A stretch of 64,000 nt of DNA from Phyllostachys edulis (taxonomy: Eukaryota; Streptophyta; Magnoliopsida; Poales; Poaceae): contig CM070562.1 in the NCBI GenBank assembly GCA_036346405.1, positions 108,018,999 through 108,082,998 on the forward strand. The letters run 5' to 3'. Both the position numbers and the translations under genes were made by a program. This document shows positions 43,586 to 56,000 of this stretch, piece after piece; the stretch's first letter is position 1, and every line of letters begins with the position of its first letter. The notes below the pieces were generated by a model that had not been told where the DNA came from, did not search any database, and saw only the letters and a program-made list of their open reading frames with translations.

Positions 43586-44639
43586 TCTGGAGATATTAAA
43601 GAGTAGGACATTGTAATATAAGAATTATGAAATGTGTAAAACTTACCTTTTTGCCATCAACAAGTCTTTTGTTTATCCTTTTGACTTTTCAAGTACTCAG
43701 ATATGCCCTAGCCCCCGACTGATTTATAGTAGAAGAACTTTACTATATAATCAGTAAGCCAAGAAAACGAGAACTTGAAGTCTTACCCATTCTGTTTGTT
43801 TTGAAGGCATATACTGATTATATGATAAAACCGATCGTAGTAATACTAGGAAATCAATTTAGTTGGAACCAGTGTATGACTTCGACTAGTTGTAGATCTA
43901 TTTTGTAAAAATCGAAACATCAAACAAAGCAGTATATGGTCGAAAAAAGACTTATGTTGATGAGAAAAGAAAATATACAAAGATGCATGCAATGAATGAT
44001 AAGCAAGCTTATTTATATATAGTATCCAAAACTGGTCGGAAGAATTGCTAAGAACTGAAGACATGAAACACACTTCGCGAAACGCATTCAGGCTCAAGTC
44101 CGACTGGCAGCGAGGATCGTAGGAAAAGAACCGTCGCTAGGAAGCTCCTTCCAGTGGGCAGGACCACGTGCGAAAAAAGAGAGACTTCGACTAGGAGGCT
44201 TTCCATGTCCCGACCAGTAGCAAAACAAGAGCAGAACAAAATTTTGAAATGATGAAATACGTCTTCATAGTCTTAAGCATATGAATTACTACATGAAGTT
44301 ATTGTTTATTATGCTTTTGTTACTCATATGTTTCTTTGAGAAAAGAGAGTGGTCGCGCGTAGGAATCATTCAGGGGATGATCACGACTAGGATCCATACA
44401 ACGTATGACTTAGAAGTCGTTGCCAAAGAGTAACAGAGATCCTTGTAAAGGATGTCGGAGAGAAGATTTTCTTCCCCGACCAGTATAAATAACAACTGTA
44501 GAGGACCAGAGTATAGGTACAGACATATAAACAATATTGCTCGGCAAAATAAATAAAGGAATGACTAATCTTTATTTAAATAAAAAGAAATGAAAGAACA
44601 TAAAAAATAATTAAACATAGAACTTACGAATTGATCAAT
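43586..44639. other. 3' noncoding region of element B
   Basis: Contains a minus-strand GTCGGGGGCTAGGGC motif (about 43,706-43,720) and one 65-bp repeat copy (about 44,120-44,215) shared with A and C. No gene on either strand; the frames at 43,846-44,239 have no recognisable features. Confidence 0.5.
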
Positions 44640-45870
44640 GTTCCAAGAATTAGACAAAACTTGTCCATCGACATAGCTAATCGTCTTGAACACAGTCGGG
44701 TGACCCGACCACGGTGTAAGGACCTTCCCACTTGGGAGAAAGTTTGTTGCAATTTGCTTGGTTACGAATTTTTCTAAGAACGGATCACCTCTGATGAGGT
44801 CATGCGAGGTTGCACCTTACGACTATGGTACCTTCGCATGGCTTGTTGATAGATCGCTAATCGTACCAGGGCTTGGCTTTGTCATTCTTCAAGGAAATTG
44901 ATGTCATCGAGTCGTCGTTCATTCTGATCGTTTTCGTTGAAACAATCAGTTCGAGCAGAGCCAAGTTTTAGTTCTGGAGGAAGCATGGCTTCAGCACCAT
45001 AAACTAAGAAGAATGGCGTTTCACCGGTCGCACGACTGGTCGTGGTTCAAATGGCCCATAATACAAAAGAGAGTTCTTGAACCCAAGCACCTGACCGTTT
45101 GATTAACTGGTCGAACACTCGGTGTTTAATCCCCGGCATGATGATACTATTGGCTCACTCAACTGTTCCGTTGCTCCGCGGATGAGCAACCGAAGCAAAT
45201 GAACCTTGATACCAAGTTCATCGTAGAATTCTTGGAATTGACCGCTTGAGAACCGGGCACTGTTGTTTGTGATTATATGACTGGGTACACCAAATCGTGT
45301 GATCACATTTTTTATGAGAAATCTATTAGCAGCCTCAGTTGTTGTTTTAACAACACGCTCGGCTTCGATCCATTTTGTAAACGTGTCAATCACGACGAAA
45401 AGGAATTCGAAGCTCCCAGGTGCTCTTGGGAAAGGTCACAGAATGCATGTCCAGTCCCTAGGTTGCAAAAGGCCAAGAAAGAGGAATAGTTTGCAAGGCT
45501 TATGCCGGCTGATATATTTGTCGGCTATGAAACTGATATTGTACGCACTTCGTCATGAGCTCTTTTGCATCATGAAGGGCAGTTGGCCAATAGTATACTT
45601 GCCTGAAGGCTTTACCGACCAGTGTTCTATAGGAATGACGTGCTTCACAGACTCCTTCATGAATTTCTGTTAGCAATTTAATGTCATCCGTTTGAGATAT
45701 GCATCTCATCAACACTCCATGAGATCCTCATTTATACAAGGTACTTTCGATCAGAGTGTATGATTTGGCTTTTCGTGCTAGACGATCAGCCTCTACATCA
45801 TCTTCTGGAATTATGTCATGCTGAAGATAATTGTAGATCGATGCCATCCAATCTCTACCCTGATCGTGAC
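44640..45870 (-). pseudogene. Integrase of element B (broken)
   Basis: The zinc-binding part at 45,500-45,715 reads EARHSYRTLVGKAFRQVYYW and LMTKCVQYQF, where the second Cys of CxxC is Tyr. The core at 45,103-45,393 reads DTFTKWIEAE (first Asp) and RFGVPSHIITNNSARFSSGQ, where the family has TDN; the second catalytic Asp is Asn here. The C-terminal GPY module lies at about 44,640-44,830, frameshifted. Confidence 0.8.
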
Positions 45871-46002
45871 AGCGCCAACCATCAACGACCTGTGGAGCAT
45901 CCATGTTCTCACGATTAGTTTGTACGACCTGTAAGGAATCAGGTATGTTCTCGGAAGGCGAATCGAGTTGCCTAAGAAAAACTCCGGGCGGGACGGTCGA
46001 CC

Positions 46003-46435
46003 TCATATAGGCCATCCGTGCCAACTGGTCTGCCAGAAAGTTTTCATTTCTAGGAATATGTTGGATCTGAAAACCGAAGAAGTACTTTTCGAGTTTCTGT
46101 ACTTTCGCCAAATAAGATGACATCTTGGTACTTGAGCATTGATACTCTTTCCCTACTTGATTCGCTACTAGCTGAGAATCGTCTTTCACTAGTAATCTGC
46201 GAATCCCGAGCGAACGAGCTGCTCGGTGTCCTGCCAGTAAACCTTCGTATTCTGCCACATTATTTGTAGCAGGAAAATTTAACTGGATGGCGTACTTGAT
46301 GTGTTCGCCACTAGGGGATATCAAGACAACTCCAGCCCCCGAACCTTTTAGCATCAAGGAGCCGTCAAAGTACATTATCCACTCGTCGTGGTGTTCGTAC
46401 TCGAGTCCTTGGGTGGGTTCAGGGTTCATCCATTC
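46003..46435 (-). pseudogene. Archaeal-type RNase H domain of element B
   Basis: Part of a 327-codon frame (45,728-46,711). MYFDGSLMLKGSGAGVVLIS carries the first Asp, NNVAEYEGLLAG the Glu, LLVKDDSQLV the next Asp and FLADQLARMA the last. All four catalytic positions are present, so this domain is the best kept part of element B. It follows the ordinary degenerate RNase H, which is diagnostic of the Tat lineage. It is followed by a linker (YNYLQHDIIPEDDVEADRLA) that leads to integrase. Confidence 0.85.
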
Positions 46436-46439
46436 GACA

Positions 46440-47764
46440 ATGAATTCTGCTATTGCCTGAGACTTGATTGCTGTTCGTGAGATGAAATGGAGATCGAACG
46501 CCCCTAACTCAACCGCCCATTTTGCTATTCGTCCTGATGATTCTCTGTTTCCAAGGACTTGACCAAGGGGATACCCAGTTGGTACGACCACTTTGTGGGC
46601 CTGAAAGTAATGCCTTAGTTTTCTTGAAACCATAAGGAGACCATATAGCAACTTTTGTACCTGTGGGTACCTTTCTTTTGGTCCATGTAAGACTTCACTT
46701 ACGTAATACACTAGTCATTGGACGTTGTCACGCTCTATGACGATTACACGCTAATCGTATGCGTGGCGTTGCAGCCACGTAAATTAACAATGTTTCTCCC
46801 GGTCTTGGAGAGACTAAGACCAGGGTACTTGTAAGGTACTTTTTAATATCTTCAAAGGCATCGTTTGCCTCTTTAGTCCACTCAAAACTTCCATGTTTCC
46901 GAAGAAGCTTAAGAAAGATAATCCTTTTTCCCTTAACCTTGCTATGAAATGACTTAATGTTGCCATACGATCGGTTAGTTTTGGACCTCCTTCTTAAATA
47001 AATCGGAGGCGCATCCGATCGATGGCCCATATTTTCTTGGATTTGCTTCAATACCTCTAGCCGAGACTAGGAAATCGGCGATTTTCAATGAAACTCGAAC
47101 ACACACTTTTCCTCAATTCAACGAGATTATGCCTTCTCAAGTTATTGAAAGTCTCTTGTAGGTCTGGAATGTGATCGCCAACGCTGATACTCTTTATGAC
47201 CAGATCATCAACGTAAGCTTCTAGATTCTGACCTATCTGTAGATTAAAGGTTTTCTGCATCAACCTTTGAAAAGTTGCATAAGCATTTTTTAGACCAAAT
47301 GTCATCTTAACATAGCAGTAAGTGCTGTAAGAGGTGATGAAGGAAGTTTTCTCTTCATCTTCTTTACACATATTAATCTGGTGGTACCCTGAATACGCAT
47401 CTAAAAAACTTAATAACTCACACCTGGAAGTAGAGTCTACAAGTTGGTCAATACGTGGAAGGGGAAAATCATCCTTCGGACAAGCTTTATTAAGATTTGT
47501 AAAGTCAATACACATTCACCATTTCCCATTATTTTTCCTAACCATTACAGGATTGGCGAGCCACTGAGGGTGGTCGACTTCACGAATGAATCCAGCCTTG
47601 AGGAGCTTGTCAATCTCTGACTAGATTGCCTGCTTCAGATCAGATGCAAAACGCCGAAGCTTCTGCTTGATCGGTTTTTTGTTAGGCTGGAGAGCTAGCC
47701 TATGCTCGATCACCTCGGGGACTCGAGACGCGTCGGACGCCCGCTAAGCGAATCGTCTGATTTG
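46440..47764 (-). pseudogene. Reverse transcriptase and first RNase H of element B
   Basis: CIDFTNLNKACPKDDFPLPR, then LDAYSGYHQINMCKEDEEKT and the catalytic NLEAYVDDLVIKS are all in one frame (47,057-47,515). Thumb and connection follow with frameshifts (FLKLLRKHGSFEWTKEANDA at 46,900). The degenerate RNase H (MYYVSEVLHGPKERYPQVQK) starts at 46,711. The YVDD motif is intact, unlike in element A. Confidence 0.85.
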
Positions 47765-48245
47765 CTCGGAGGAAGGAGACGAGCGACTCTTCCTATTTGG
47801 GGTCGAGTCTTGCCCCGACCAGTATCTTTTAGGTAGATGAGTCAGTGTTTCCTGACCCAGGTGGTGACTTGGCGCTGTTCGGAGAAGCATCTTTATCGAG
47901 TGGTACCTCCTTTGTTTGGTCGGAAGGCTTTGGCGTCATCTTTGGCCTCGAGTGCTTGACCTGCACGGTAGATGGATTAGTCTCTCTGATCAGAAGTTCA
48001 TTGACTAGTTCTAAGAATTTTCAATCACATGCGTAAGCCATTTTCTGATCTCCTCGAACCATGATGACTCCCTTAGGTCCTGGCATTTTCAAACTTTGAT
48101 AACCACAGTGCGTGGCTATCAAGAATTTTGCTAAAGCCGGACGACCTAGGATTCCGTTGTATGCAGACTCAAAATCCACTACATCAAATGAAATCTTTTC
48201 TGTTCGGAAGTTGTCAGGTCTTCCGAATGTGACCGGTAAGGAAAT

Positions 48246-48818
48246 TTATCCTATCGGTTTAGCGGTGGAGCCAATAACTATACCATGGAAGGCATATTTC
48301 ACTGGTTTCACCTTTGCCTTTGGAACCTGCATCTCTTCTAAAGCTCCCGCAAATAAGATATTTAAAGAACTACCTCCATCTATTAAGACTCGATTAACAC
48401 TACAGTTATTAATAGTAGGTTCAACAATAATAGGGAACCTACTGGGTCGAGTCGAAGGAATGGAGCAGTCTTCTTTGCTGAAGGAGATTATGGTGTCCAA
48501 CCACCTTGATGGCTTGATGATGGTTGGAGGCTCGACAAGGTTGACCTCCTGCTTAACGGCCTTCAGATGACGTCTTGACTCGTACGAAGAAGTTCCACCA
48601 AAGATCATGTTGACCGTATGTTGAGGCTCGTGGTACTCCATTTCTTCATCACCATCTTTGTCCTTCTTAGAACTCGTTTCACCGAGTTCCTGTATTGCAG
48701 GGAGTGGTCCTTTTCCTGCATAGTAATCCTCCAGTTTCTTTTGCCAGACTCGACAGATGCGCAAGTCATGCCCTGCCTGTTGGTGAAGTGGATACCACTT
48801 CTTGTTTTTATTGTACAC
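48246..48818 (-). pseudogene. Gag tail and protease of element B
   Basis: A 190-codon frame. It opens with KWYPLHQQAGHDLRICRVWQ, where the family has a WCPLH...H...C zinc-binding-like motif; the first Cys is Tyr. It goes on through a charged linker (SKKDKDGDEEMEYHEPQ) to VNRVLIDGGSSLNILFAG, the aspartic protease active site. The same site in element A is split by a MITE. The frame stops shortly after (GIVIGSTAKPIG). Confidence 0.8.
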
Positions 48819-50350
48819 TTCGGTCGGAGCTTTTGCTTTGCCTCAACTGGTATAGCCTTTTTTACCCTTTGTAAACATTTCAGGAATCGCAAGGACTTGC
48901 TTATCGTCGGGTCTGCGGTTCTTCTTTTTCTTGAAAGCCTCCTTATTCTTCTTCTCTGGTTTATCCAAGCCAGGTTGGGGGATTTTATCCTTCCGATCGA
49001 TGGCCTCACACCATTCAACCGCTTCGCTAGCGGCTGCATACTTGTCAGCCATGTCGAAAAGTTCGACGGTCATCTTTGGAGGATGCATTGCTATGTCCTC
49101 CGTAAACCGTCGGTTCCTTAGTCCTGCTTTGGAGGCTTGGATGACAGATGATTCTGCGACTTCTGGTATTGAATTACGAACCTGACTGAATCTTTTGATG
49201 TATTGACGGCGAGTCTCATCAGTGCCTTGTCGGATTCGGTGAAGATCATCATCCTTTCCAGGGCGGTCATACGTGCCTTAGAAATTCGCAATCAGAAGGT
49301 CGCAGAGTTGCTCCCAAGTGTAGATTGATCTGACCGGTAGGTTAAGCAACCACGATCGGACCCTTTGAGTACTGTTGGTAGATAGTTTGCCATGACATTA
49401 TAATCACCACCAGCAGCTCTGATGGCGATAGTATATATTTGGAGAAATTCCAATGGGTTTTGGGTTCCATTGAACTTGTCCAGGTTGACCGGTCGGAACC
49501 TGTTTGGCCAACGCACAGCTTGGAGCCCTATAGAGAAGGCTCGACAGCCTATGATCGATTCATGGCGCCTTCTTTGGAAAGGTGCCGGATTGTAATTGGT
49601 CGGAGACTGATTTCTGAGGTTAGATTGCTGGATCTCTGGAGTCCCGATCCGGTCGTAGACGCTATTGTGCCTTCTTCAACCACCTGCCTAATTTAGACGA
49701 TGCCAAAGATCGTCTGGTCCAAGTGATTGCTCCTCTCGATGAGGTGAGCGAGTGGCTACCTGAAATAGCCTTTTCCTCTCGTGATTCCTTGGTCGGAATC
49801 ATCGAGGAGGTTTTGGTATCGATTGTTCCCTAATACGACCATACTTCCCTCTACTGAGGGAGGAACATTGGGATGAAGTCATGGTTTGACTTCCTGAATT
49901 CCTTTGTTCCCGGTACGCTTCCGTTCGTTGCATGGTCTGCTAAAGAATCTCTGATACTTGGCCTATGAGTTGTACAAAACCTGAGGTCTTTGCTAGAGTA
50001 GGGTTAGAATTATTCAACATATCTTGAACACATTGCAGGTTTCGTACCTTTACCGAAGGTCTCGGAGGATTCATACTGGTAGTATGTGTTCGAAGATCTA
50101 AACCTTCCCCCGACCTCTTGGTTTGTTCCGTCCGATCAGCTAAGCTACTCTTGGTGGGGCAGATCCAAGCGAGTTAACTGATGGACGTCGATCAGTTCTG
50201 TTGCCTCCGGAAGTTAGTGCTTGATGGCCCGTACCATTTCTACCAGCACGTGGTGGCGTGGCAGAGTGTGTAGGACTGTGCAAGGCATCTTGATTTGCAT
50301 CTCCGATCGCATTGACCTCGTGCCTCCAGCAGCAATCTTCCGTCGAGCTT
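48819..50350 (-). pseudogene. Central gag of element B
   Basis: RFRPVNLDKFNGTQNPLEFL, QIYTIAIRAAGG and MANYLPTVLKGSDRG (49,292-49,516) are the Gag core. Downstream parts (48,843-49,088: VELFDMADKYAAASEAVEWC) are in another frame. The gene is interrupted at 50,351 by element D and resumes at 61,475. Confidence 0.75.
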
Positions 50351-50355
50351 CCATC
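50351..50355. repeat. Target-site duplication CCATC, left copy of element D
   Basis: CCATC directly before the TGAGAG start of the 5' LTR; the right copy is at 61,475-61,479. Confidence 0.9.
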
Positions 50356-52083
50356 TGAGAGACCATGTGGAGGTGTCCCCATGTTTGTGATGAGTAATTG
50401 ACGGTCGGTTTAGTGAGTTTGAGTTTGTTTCGGGTATTCGAGGGTTGAGTACCTTTATATGTGCTAATGTGGATTATACTGTTTTGTGCGGTGCTATGTG
50501 ATGGTTTGCTTATGCGTGTATTGCGGGACTTGAACTAGGTCATGGTGAGCGAAGAGGACCGGGACTAGGCACGGGAGGTGTTGAGTCGAGACGGTCGAGT
50601 TGCCAAAGATGATCGAAATTTCTTGAAGTGGTTCTTGAGTCGGAGACGAGGAATCGGAATCTGCCTGTGGCGGCACTGACAGGCGATGACGAGTGGGCCG
50701 GGACTAGACTCGGGGGAGGTCGAGGTTGAGACGGTCAAGATCTGGGATCTGGAAGGTTCGGGAAGATGCTTGAGGGCAATTTGGTAAATTGACTCAAGCA
50801 ATTGAGAGGAGTGGGTGTTTTTCCCTCCATTTTCTGGTCATGTTGACCATGACCCTTACCTCATTTGGGTGTGGAGCAAGCTTGTGAGACATGGCTGCCA
50901 CTTCTTGAATTTCCTATTAGGTGTGGGTGCTCCTTTTGGTCTCAAGAGTAGCAGGAGGTAGAGTTGGCCTGGCTGTGTGCTTGCGTGGGTGTTCACTTGT
51001 ATGTCTTTGTTGTGTAGAATGTGTTCACTTGGAGAGCCGGTGCTCATCGTGTGTTTGTGGCGAAACAGTGAGGTGTGAGCTCTGTTGTGTCCTCTTTGAG
51101 AGCTCGAGTGTGTGTTCTTTGTCAAGCATGTAGTGTGTGGAGTCAAGTTCTAGTGTAATCATTCCTCTGTAAGCGTGCTTGGTTTTTGTAGCAATTTGTT
51201 GATTGATGGCGTGATTCTCGGTTTTGTTTTAGGCTTCTTTGTTTTGAAATTTCTTTGCATCCATCTTGCGGAGTCTATTCTTGCATCTGGTTCTTTACCC
51301 TTGAATCTGTGTGCTTGTTTGATCCGGATTTCTTTTGGTAGTATTTGTTCTTGCTCGTGTCCGAAATTTTATTGTTGGTCGCACCATGCGTGTAGAGATC
51401 TAGCACTCGATCTTGTTGCTAGCGGTTTGTCTTGTGACCATATTTTCGGCGTGAAAAAGAAATGCTCGGCTGACGGCTGTGTCCAAAATATATGCTACCG
51501 GAGTGTTTATAAATTTGGGCGTGGCGATTCTGTAAAAGATCGAGGCAATGAGCGACTGCTGGTTATTGCTCTTTGATGCGTGTGTTGAAGTTTTTGTTTT
51601 AATCGGTAGCTTTCATTGATTACCAGTGAGCTCATGTGTTGGGTTTGTTTATTATTTCCTTGTCCTCCCGTGAGAGAATCAGAGTGGTGCAGCATTTCTC
51701 ATCTTGGTTGTAAGAGTTTCCCTTGGTTATCTTCTTTGATCACGGCTCTTGTGGTGTGTGTGTGGAACTACACTCATAGTAACGATGCCATAAACTGATT
51801 TCAATTGGCGGCGGCAGATATGGTGATCGGTGAGCAGAAAAATCGGATGGCGTATTTGTTTGTGGCGCTAGAAAAATCACGAGCTTTATTCTGGCGGTTT
51901 GATTCTTGGCTGAATGTTTGAGTCCTTTTTATTTGCTTTGACCGCTCTTTGATTCAATCTTTTGGTCATCTTTTTTACTTCATAGCTTCTATAGCTATTG
52001 GAGAGGGAATTTTGTGTGCGAATATTAGAGGTAATATTTAAGGGTCGACATTCACCCCCCTCTGTCGCCATTTCGGTCCTACA
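50356..52083 (+). mobile_element. 5' LTR of copia element D
   Basis: 1,728 bp, starting TGAGAGACCATGTGG and ending CGGTCCTACA. It aligns over its whole length with 59,745-61,474. Differences between the two are mostly insertions or deletions of one to a few bases. The promoter region includes an AAGCAATTTGGTAAA-type AT stretch but no clear TATA box that I would defend. Confidence 0.92.
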
Positions 52084-52085
52084 AT

Positions 52086-52100
52086 TGGTATCGAGCGGTT
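52086..52100 (+). other. Primer binding site of element D (tRNA-Met type)
   Basis: TGGTATCGAGCGGTT follows the LTR after two bases; the standard plant copia site is TGGTATCAGAGC, complementary to the 3' end of initiator tRNA-Met. Confidence 0.8.
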
Positions 52101-52136
52101 AGCTCTTTTCAATAGATCTTAACGGTCTCAAGAGCC

Positions 52137-53294
52137 ATGGCGATGGACAAGTACTCGACCAAGCCGCCCGCTTTCGATGGCATCGATTACCCTTCGGAAG
52201 AGCGAATGGAGACATACATCGGGCCGGTATGCCATCTGGCGGAAGGTCAAGAATGCGATTATTTGTTCTGCCGATGAGAACATCAATGCGGGAACATGGT
52301 CGATGTTGAGGCGAATGCAAAGGCAAGGAACATCATCATCCAGGGGTTTGAGTCGTGGCGAGTTTGATCGCATATCTCACTGTCGTCCGCTTCGACATCT
52401 GGGTGACCCTCGATGCATACCATGAGGCACCACCCGATCAAGACGGTTCGGCAGGATCGGTTCAAGCGAATACAACAAGTTTGAGATGCTTCTTTGGTGA
52501 GTCCTCTGACGAGTGCTTTTCGCGATTTCACAAAATCTTGAGCAACCTCCGAGCGGTCGGTCTCACATACCCGACTTCGGACAACGCTCGTCGGATGCTC
52601 CACGGCACTTGATCTTCGTGTTTGGGAAATGAAAGTGACTACCATCAAGGACACCACGGACCTCTCGACCTTGACTCTTGATGCGGCAGACTCGCGTCTC
52701 AAGACTCACGAGATTGACATTGTCTCGAAAGTCGAAGTCACGATCGATGGCCTAGTCACCGATCCCGCCGCCTGGTTCTCCTGGCGATTCGTTGTGTGGT
52801 TTCTCCTTGCTTGCTCTCGTGGCGTAGCGATGATCGAGTTAGAGCGGCTCGAGGATGAGCGGTAGCCCTCCTAGCTCGGAAGTTTTCCCATGCTTACAAG
52901 AGGAGGAGGAGAAAGAGAGAGAGGACCCGTGATTTGCTTGAGTGTGGTGGCCCCAACCACATTCGAGAACCGCCCCAAGCCGGAGAAGGGCAAGAACGAC
53001 TACTGCGGTTCGGGCAAAACGACTACACCGACAAGAACGCAACAAGAAGCCTCCACTCGGGCGCCCAAGAAAGAAGAAGTTCCGCAACCGGCAAAGCCAA
53101 GCTCTTCCACGCGTCCTCGCGCCTTCGACGACCTCGACCTCGGCGAGGTGGAGGGATGGAGCGGCGATGACGGACGGGTGATCAAGAGCCCAAGGATGGC
53201 GGCGACTTCTCTCGGCATGTGCTTCATGGCCCTCGAGGCGAACTTCGGCGACAATGAAATGTACCGACTTCGGACGAGTATGTCCCACCTCTGA
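52137..53294 (+). pseudogene. gag of element D (frameshifted)
   Basis: Begins MAMDKYSTKPPAFDGIDYPS. The core then appears in pieces: ANAKARNIIIQGFES, VTLDAYHEAPP, FGESSDECFSRFHKILSNLR then AVGLTYPTSDNARRML, and WEMKVTTIKDTTDLSTLTLD. A CxxC-type zinc knuckle (ECGGPNHIRE) lies at about 52,938-52,970, with a one-base deletion just before it. This is a copia Gag (UBN2-type domain) and would bind the genomic RNA. At least five one- or two-base indels are needed to explain the frames. Confidence 0.82.
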
Positions 53295-55380
53295 ACAGCT
53301 CAATCATGCTTTTCTTAAGCTAGGAGGTTTTCATGCTAAAGCTAAGGCTAGGTGTCTTTGAGTTAGAGAAGGAAATAGATAGTGTCACTAGAGATTATTG
53401 CTCTTACATCCCCTTCTAGTGATGATTGTGATACATGCTCGCTTTCTTTGGTTGATATGGAGAAGTTAAGGACCTCACATGATAGTATGTCCTCCAAACT
53501 TGATAGTGTTAAGGTGGAGAATGCTAGTCCGCTTCTTTGAGTTAGAGTTGAGTAGGATGGTACATTACCCTACTTATTCTTGATGAGACTACTTCTCCCA
53601 CCTCATGTGAGGGTAAGGACATTCTTTGCTAGAGTACCTTATGCCATGCTCCTTGATCTGCCTGAGTCTTGTGAAAATTGCAATAACTTGAAGATGAACT
53701 TAAAATGGGCGGATCATAAAATTCTTTGAACTACAAGCTTCTTTACTTGGCCGATTGTTTCATGCTTGAAGCTGTCCTAAGTTAAGCTATAACTTGAGGT
53801 TTGTCTCCAAACAGTTTCAAGATATGATTGATCATGAAAGGAAGTTGGCTAAGTTTGCTTCTAAGGACCTGTTAGCTCACCATGCATTAAGTGTAACAAA
53901 CTAAAATCGACTTGATTGCTTTGGATGAGAAATGTGTGAAGCTAACTAAGGACCTTCTAGAAGAAGCCACATTGTGCTTGTAATATGATTGTGGAGAAGG
54001 GGAGAAGCCCGGGATAAGGTTGAGGCGCTTAGCGGCGTGAACCAAGCGGCTAGATGGGGATGTCCCTTGAGTTGGTGTGCGTGCACAAGCCATTCTTCCT
54101 CTCTTGCTTTGGTTCTTCTTTTGCTCCCTTACCTTCTGCATCTCTTCTTCCCCCCGCTCTTCTTGCACCTCTCTCTTTCGGAGTGTCGGTACCTTATGAA
54201 CACTCTCGAGAGATTTGTAGGAGGCAAGAAGAAGCTCAATCTTATTCTAGACCAATCTAAGATCTGCAGATTTAATCGGGGTCTAGGATATGACTTCTTT
54301 GAGGACATGAGGAAGCATCCACTGCCGTGCTCGGACCCATAGCACCGAGTGTGATCGAGACCGAGCCCGGACCGAGAAAGTCCATTTCAAGTCGGCGGGC
54401 TATGTCGAGTTTGACAATGAAGGTAATTTCACATCTTGCTTCTACCTCTCGAAGGTGAAGTATCACTTGCACCTTCATCGGAAGGATGGACACACGATCG
54501 TCGATGCTTGGTAGCGCCAAGATCAGCGTAGAGACCATGTTGAGTCTCTTAGGCGCATTCTGTGGTCGGCCCCGGACCTTGAGTGCACCTAAGACCAACA
54601 CGAGGTCTAGGCTTGTTTCTTCGATGGGTTTGTGCAAAGACGCCGAGGACTTGGTTTTCCGAGTTTTACGGTTTTCGTCCTCATCTTTGCTTTCGAATAT
54701 GACTTCCGCCGCCGAGGTAGATCTCGTTTTCCCCATCGAGATAGCTACCATGGCGTGTTCGACATAAATTGCGGTGCTCGACTTCGCTCCTTCAGAGCGA
54801 TCGGACCCGATAACGACCGAATCTACTCTTAGACCTTCGCTTTGAGTTCTGAGAGCGTAGGGTAGATAGAGGTCGATCGTGCTTGACTACTTCATCGCTT
54901 TCGGCGTGTTATTCAAGATATGGGTGCCAAAATCATTGTTGATTTATCGATCTTGAGACTTTACTGTTTGACTCGGAGTTAGCCGGTAGGGAAGGAGAAG
55001 GTTTGGCTTGTAGACTCGGTTGTTCTCGTCATATGACCGGAGACTCCGTTGGTTCTCCTCCTAGCCCGCGCTCGGTGATGAGGCGATCACCTTCGAGACG
55101 CTTCGTCAGGCGCGTCATCGCCAAAAGTCTTGTCGCGTATTAATGCTTCTTTTATTCTTAAGGATGTTGCCTTGGTTAGTAAGGCTGCGGTACAATTTGC
55201 TTTCGTTTCTCGACTTCTGATGGCGGTTTGAGTGAGCTTCAAGAAAAACTCTTGCAAAATTCTTGATTCTTCTGGGAGTTTGGTTTGCGGGATTTCTCGT
55301 TATGGGAGGATCTTCGTGCTGATTTTCTTTGAGTCTTGGTGATCCTCTCGGTGTTTAGTTGCTTCGAGTCCGTGACCTTT
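53295..55380 (+). pseudogene. Gag-Pol linker and protease of element D
   Basis: Mostly broken frames. LERFVGGKKKLNLILDQSKI at about 54,200-54,270 and GLGYDFFE are landmarks of the Sirevirus Gag-Pol middle. The aspartic protease site is recognisable at about 55,005-55,045 as W-L-V-D-S followed, in another frame, by CSRHMTGD. The long frame on the minus strand (54,272-54,751) is an antisense artefact. Confidence 0.6.
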
Positions 55381-56000
55381 CTTTTTGGCATAGGAGGCTT
55401 GGTCATATTGGATTTGACCATTTGACTCGAGTTAGCGACCATGATCTCATTAAGTGGTCTGCGAAACTCAAGATGGTCAAAGATCTTGTTTGCACTCCAT
55501 CTTGAACGCGCAAGATGGTTGCCGCTTCTCATCCTCCGGTCCAGATTACTATGGCCGATGCAGGACAACACTCCACATGGACACAGTTGGACCAAATCGA
55601 GTCTTGATCGGCGGGAGGAAGTGGTATGTTCTTGTTGTGGTCGATGACTTCTCGAGGTATTCTTGGGTGTTTTCTTAGCCTCGAAGGATGAGACATTTTC
55701 ACATTTCCGAGATCTTTTTAGAGGCTTTCGGTTGAGCTTCACGGTGCCTTCTGAGCGATCCATGATGACAATGGCACGGAGTTCAAGAACTCCTACTTTG
55801 AGAGTTTCGTGGTGAGGCAGTGTAGAGCACCGTTCTCTTCTCCATCGTCCCTCGGCAAAATGGCGTTGTGGAAGGAAGAACCGTACCTTAGTCGAGATGG
55901 CGGGGCGATGCTTGATGAGTACTCTACACCGGAAGTTTTGGGTCGAGGCTATAGCTACCGCGTGCCATGTGTCAAATCGAGTATTTCTTAGGGCACACTT
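55381..56000 (+). pseudogene. Integrase of element D (frameshifted)
   Basis: RRLGHIGFDHLTR at about 55,395 is the HHCC zinc-binding part. HMDTVGPNRVLIGGRKWYVL followed by VVVDDFSRYSWVFS at 55,580-55,676 contains the first two elements of the catalytic core. DNGTEFKN-type codons follow near 55,770. The core then decays. Confidence 0.8.

Noticed and set aside
52839..53303. 154-codon minus-strand frame in element D
   Set aside because: Antisense shadow of the gag zinc-knuckle region; no independent support.
54272..54751. 159-codon minus-strand frame in element D
   Set aside because: Antisense to broken pol; sequence shows no family features.
55239..55763. 174-codon minus-strand frame in element D
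   Set aside because: Antisense to integrase; Lys/Arg/Ser-rich by composition.
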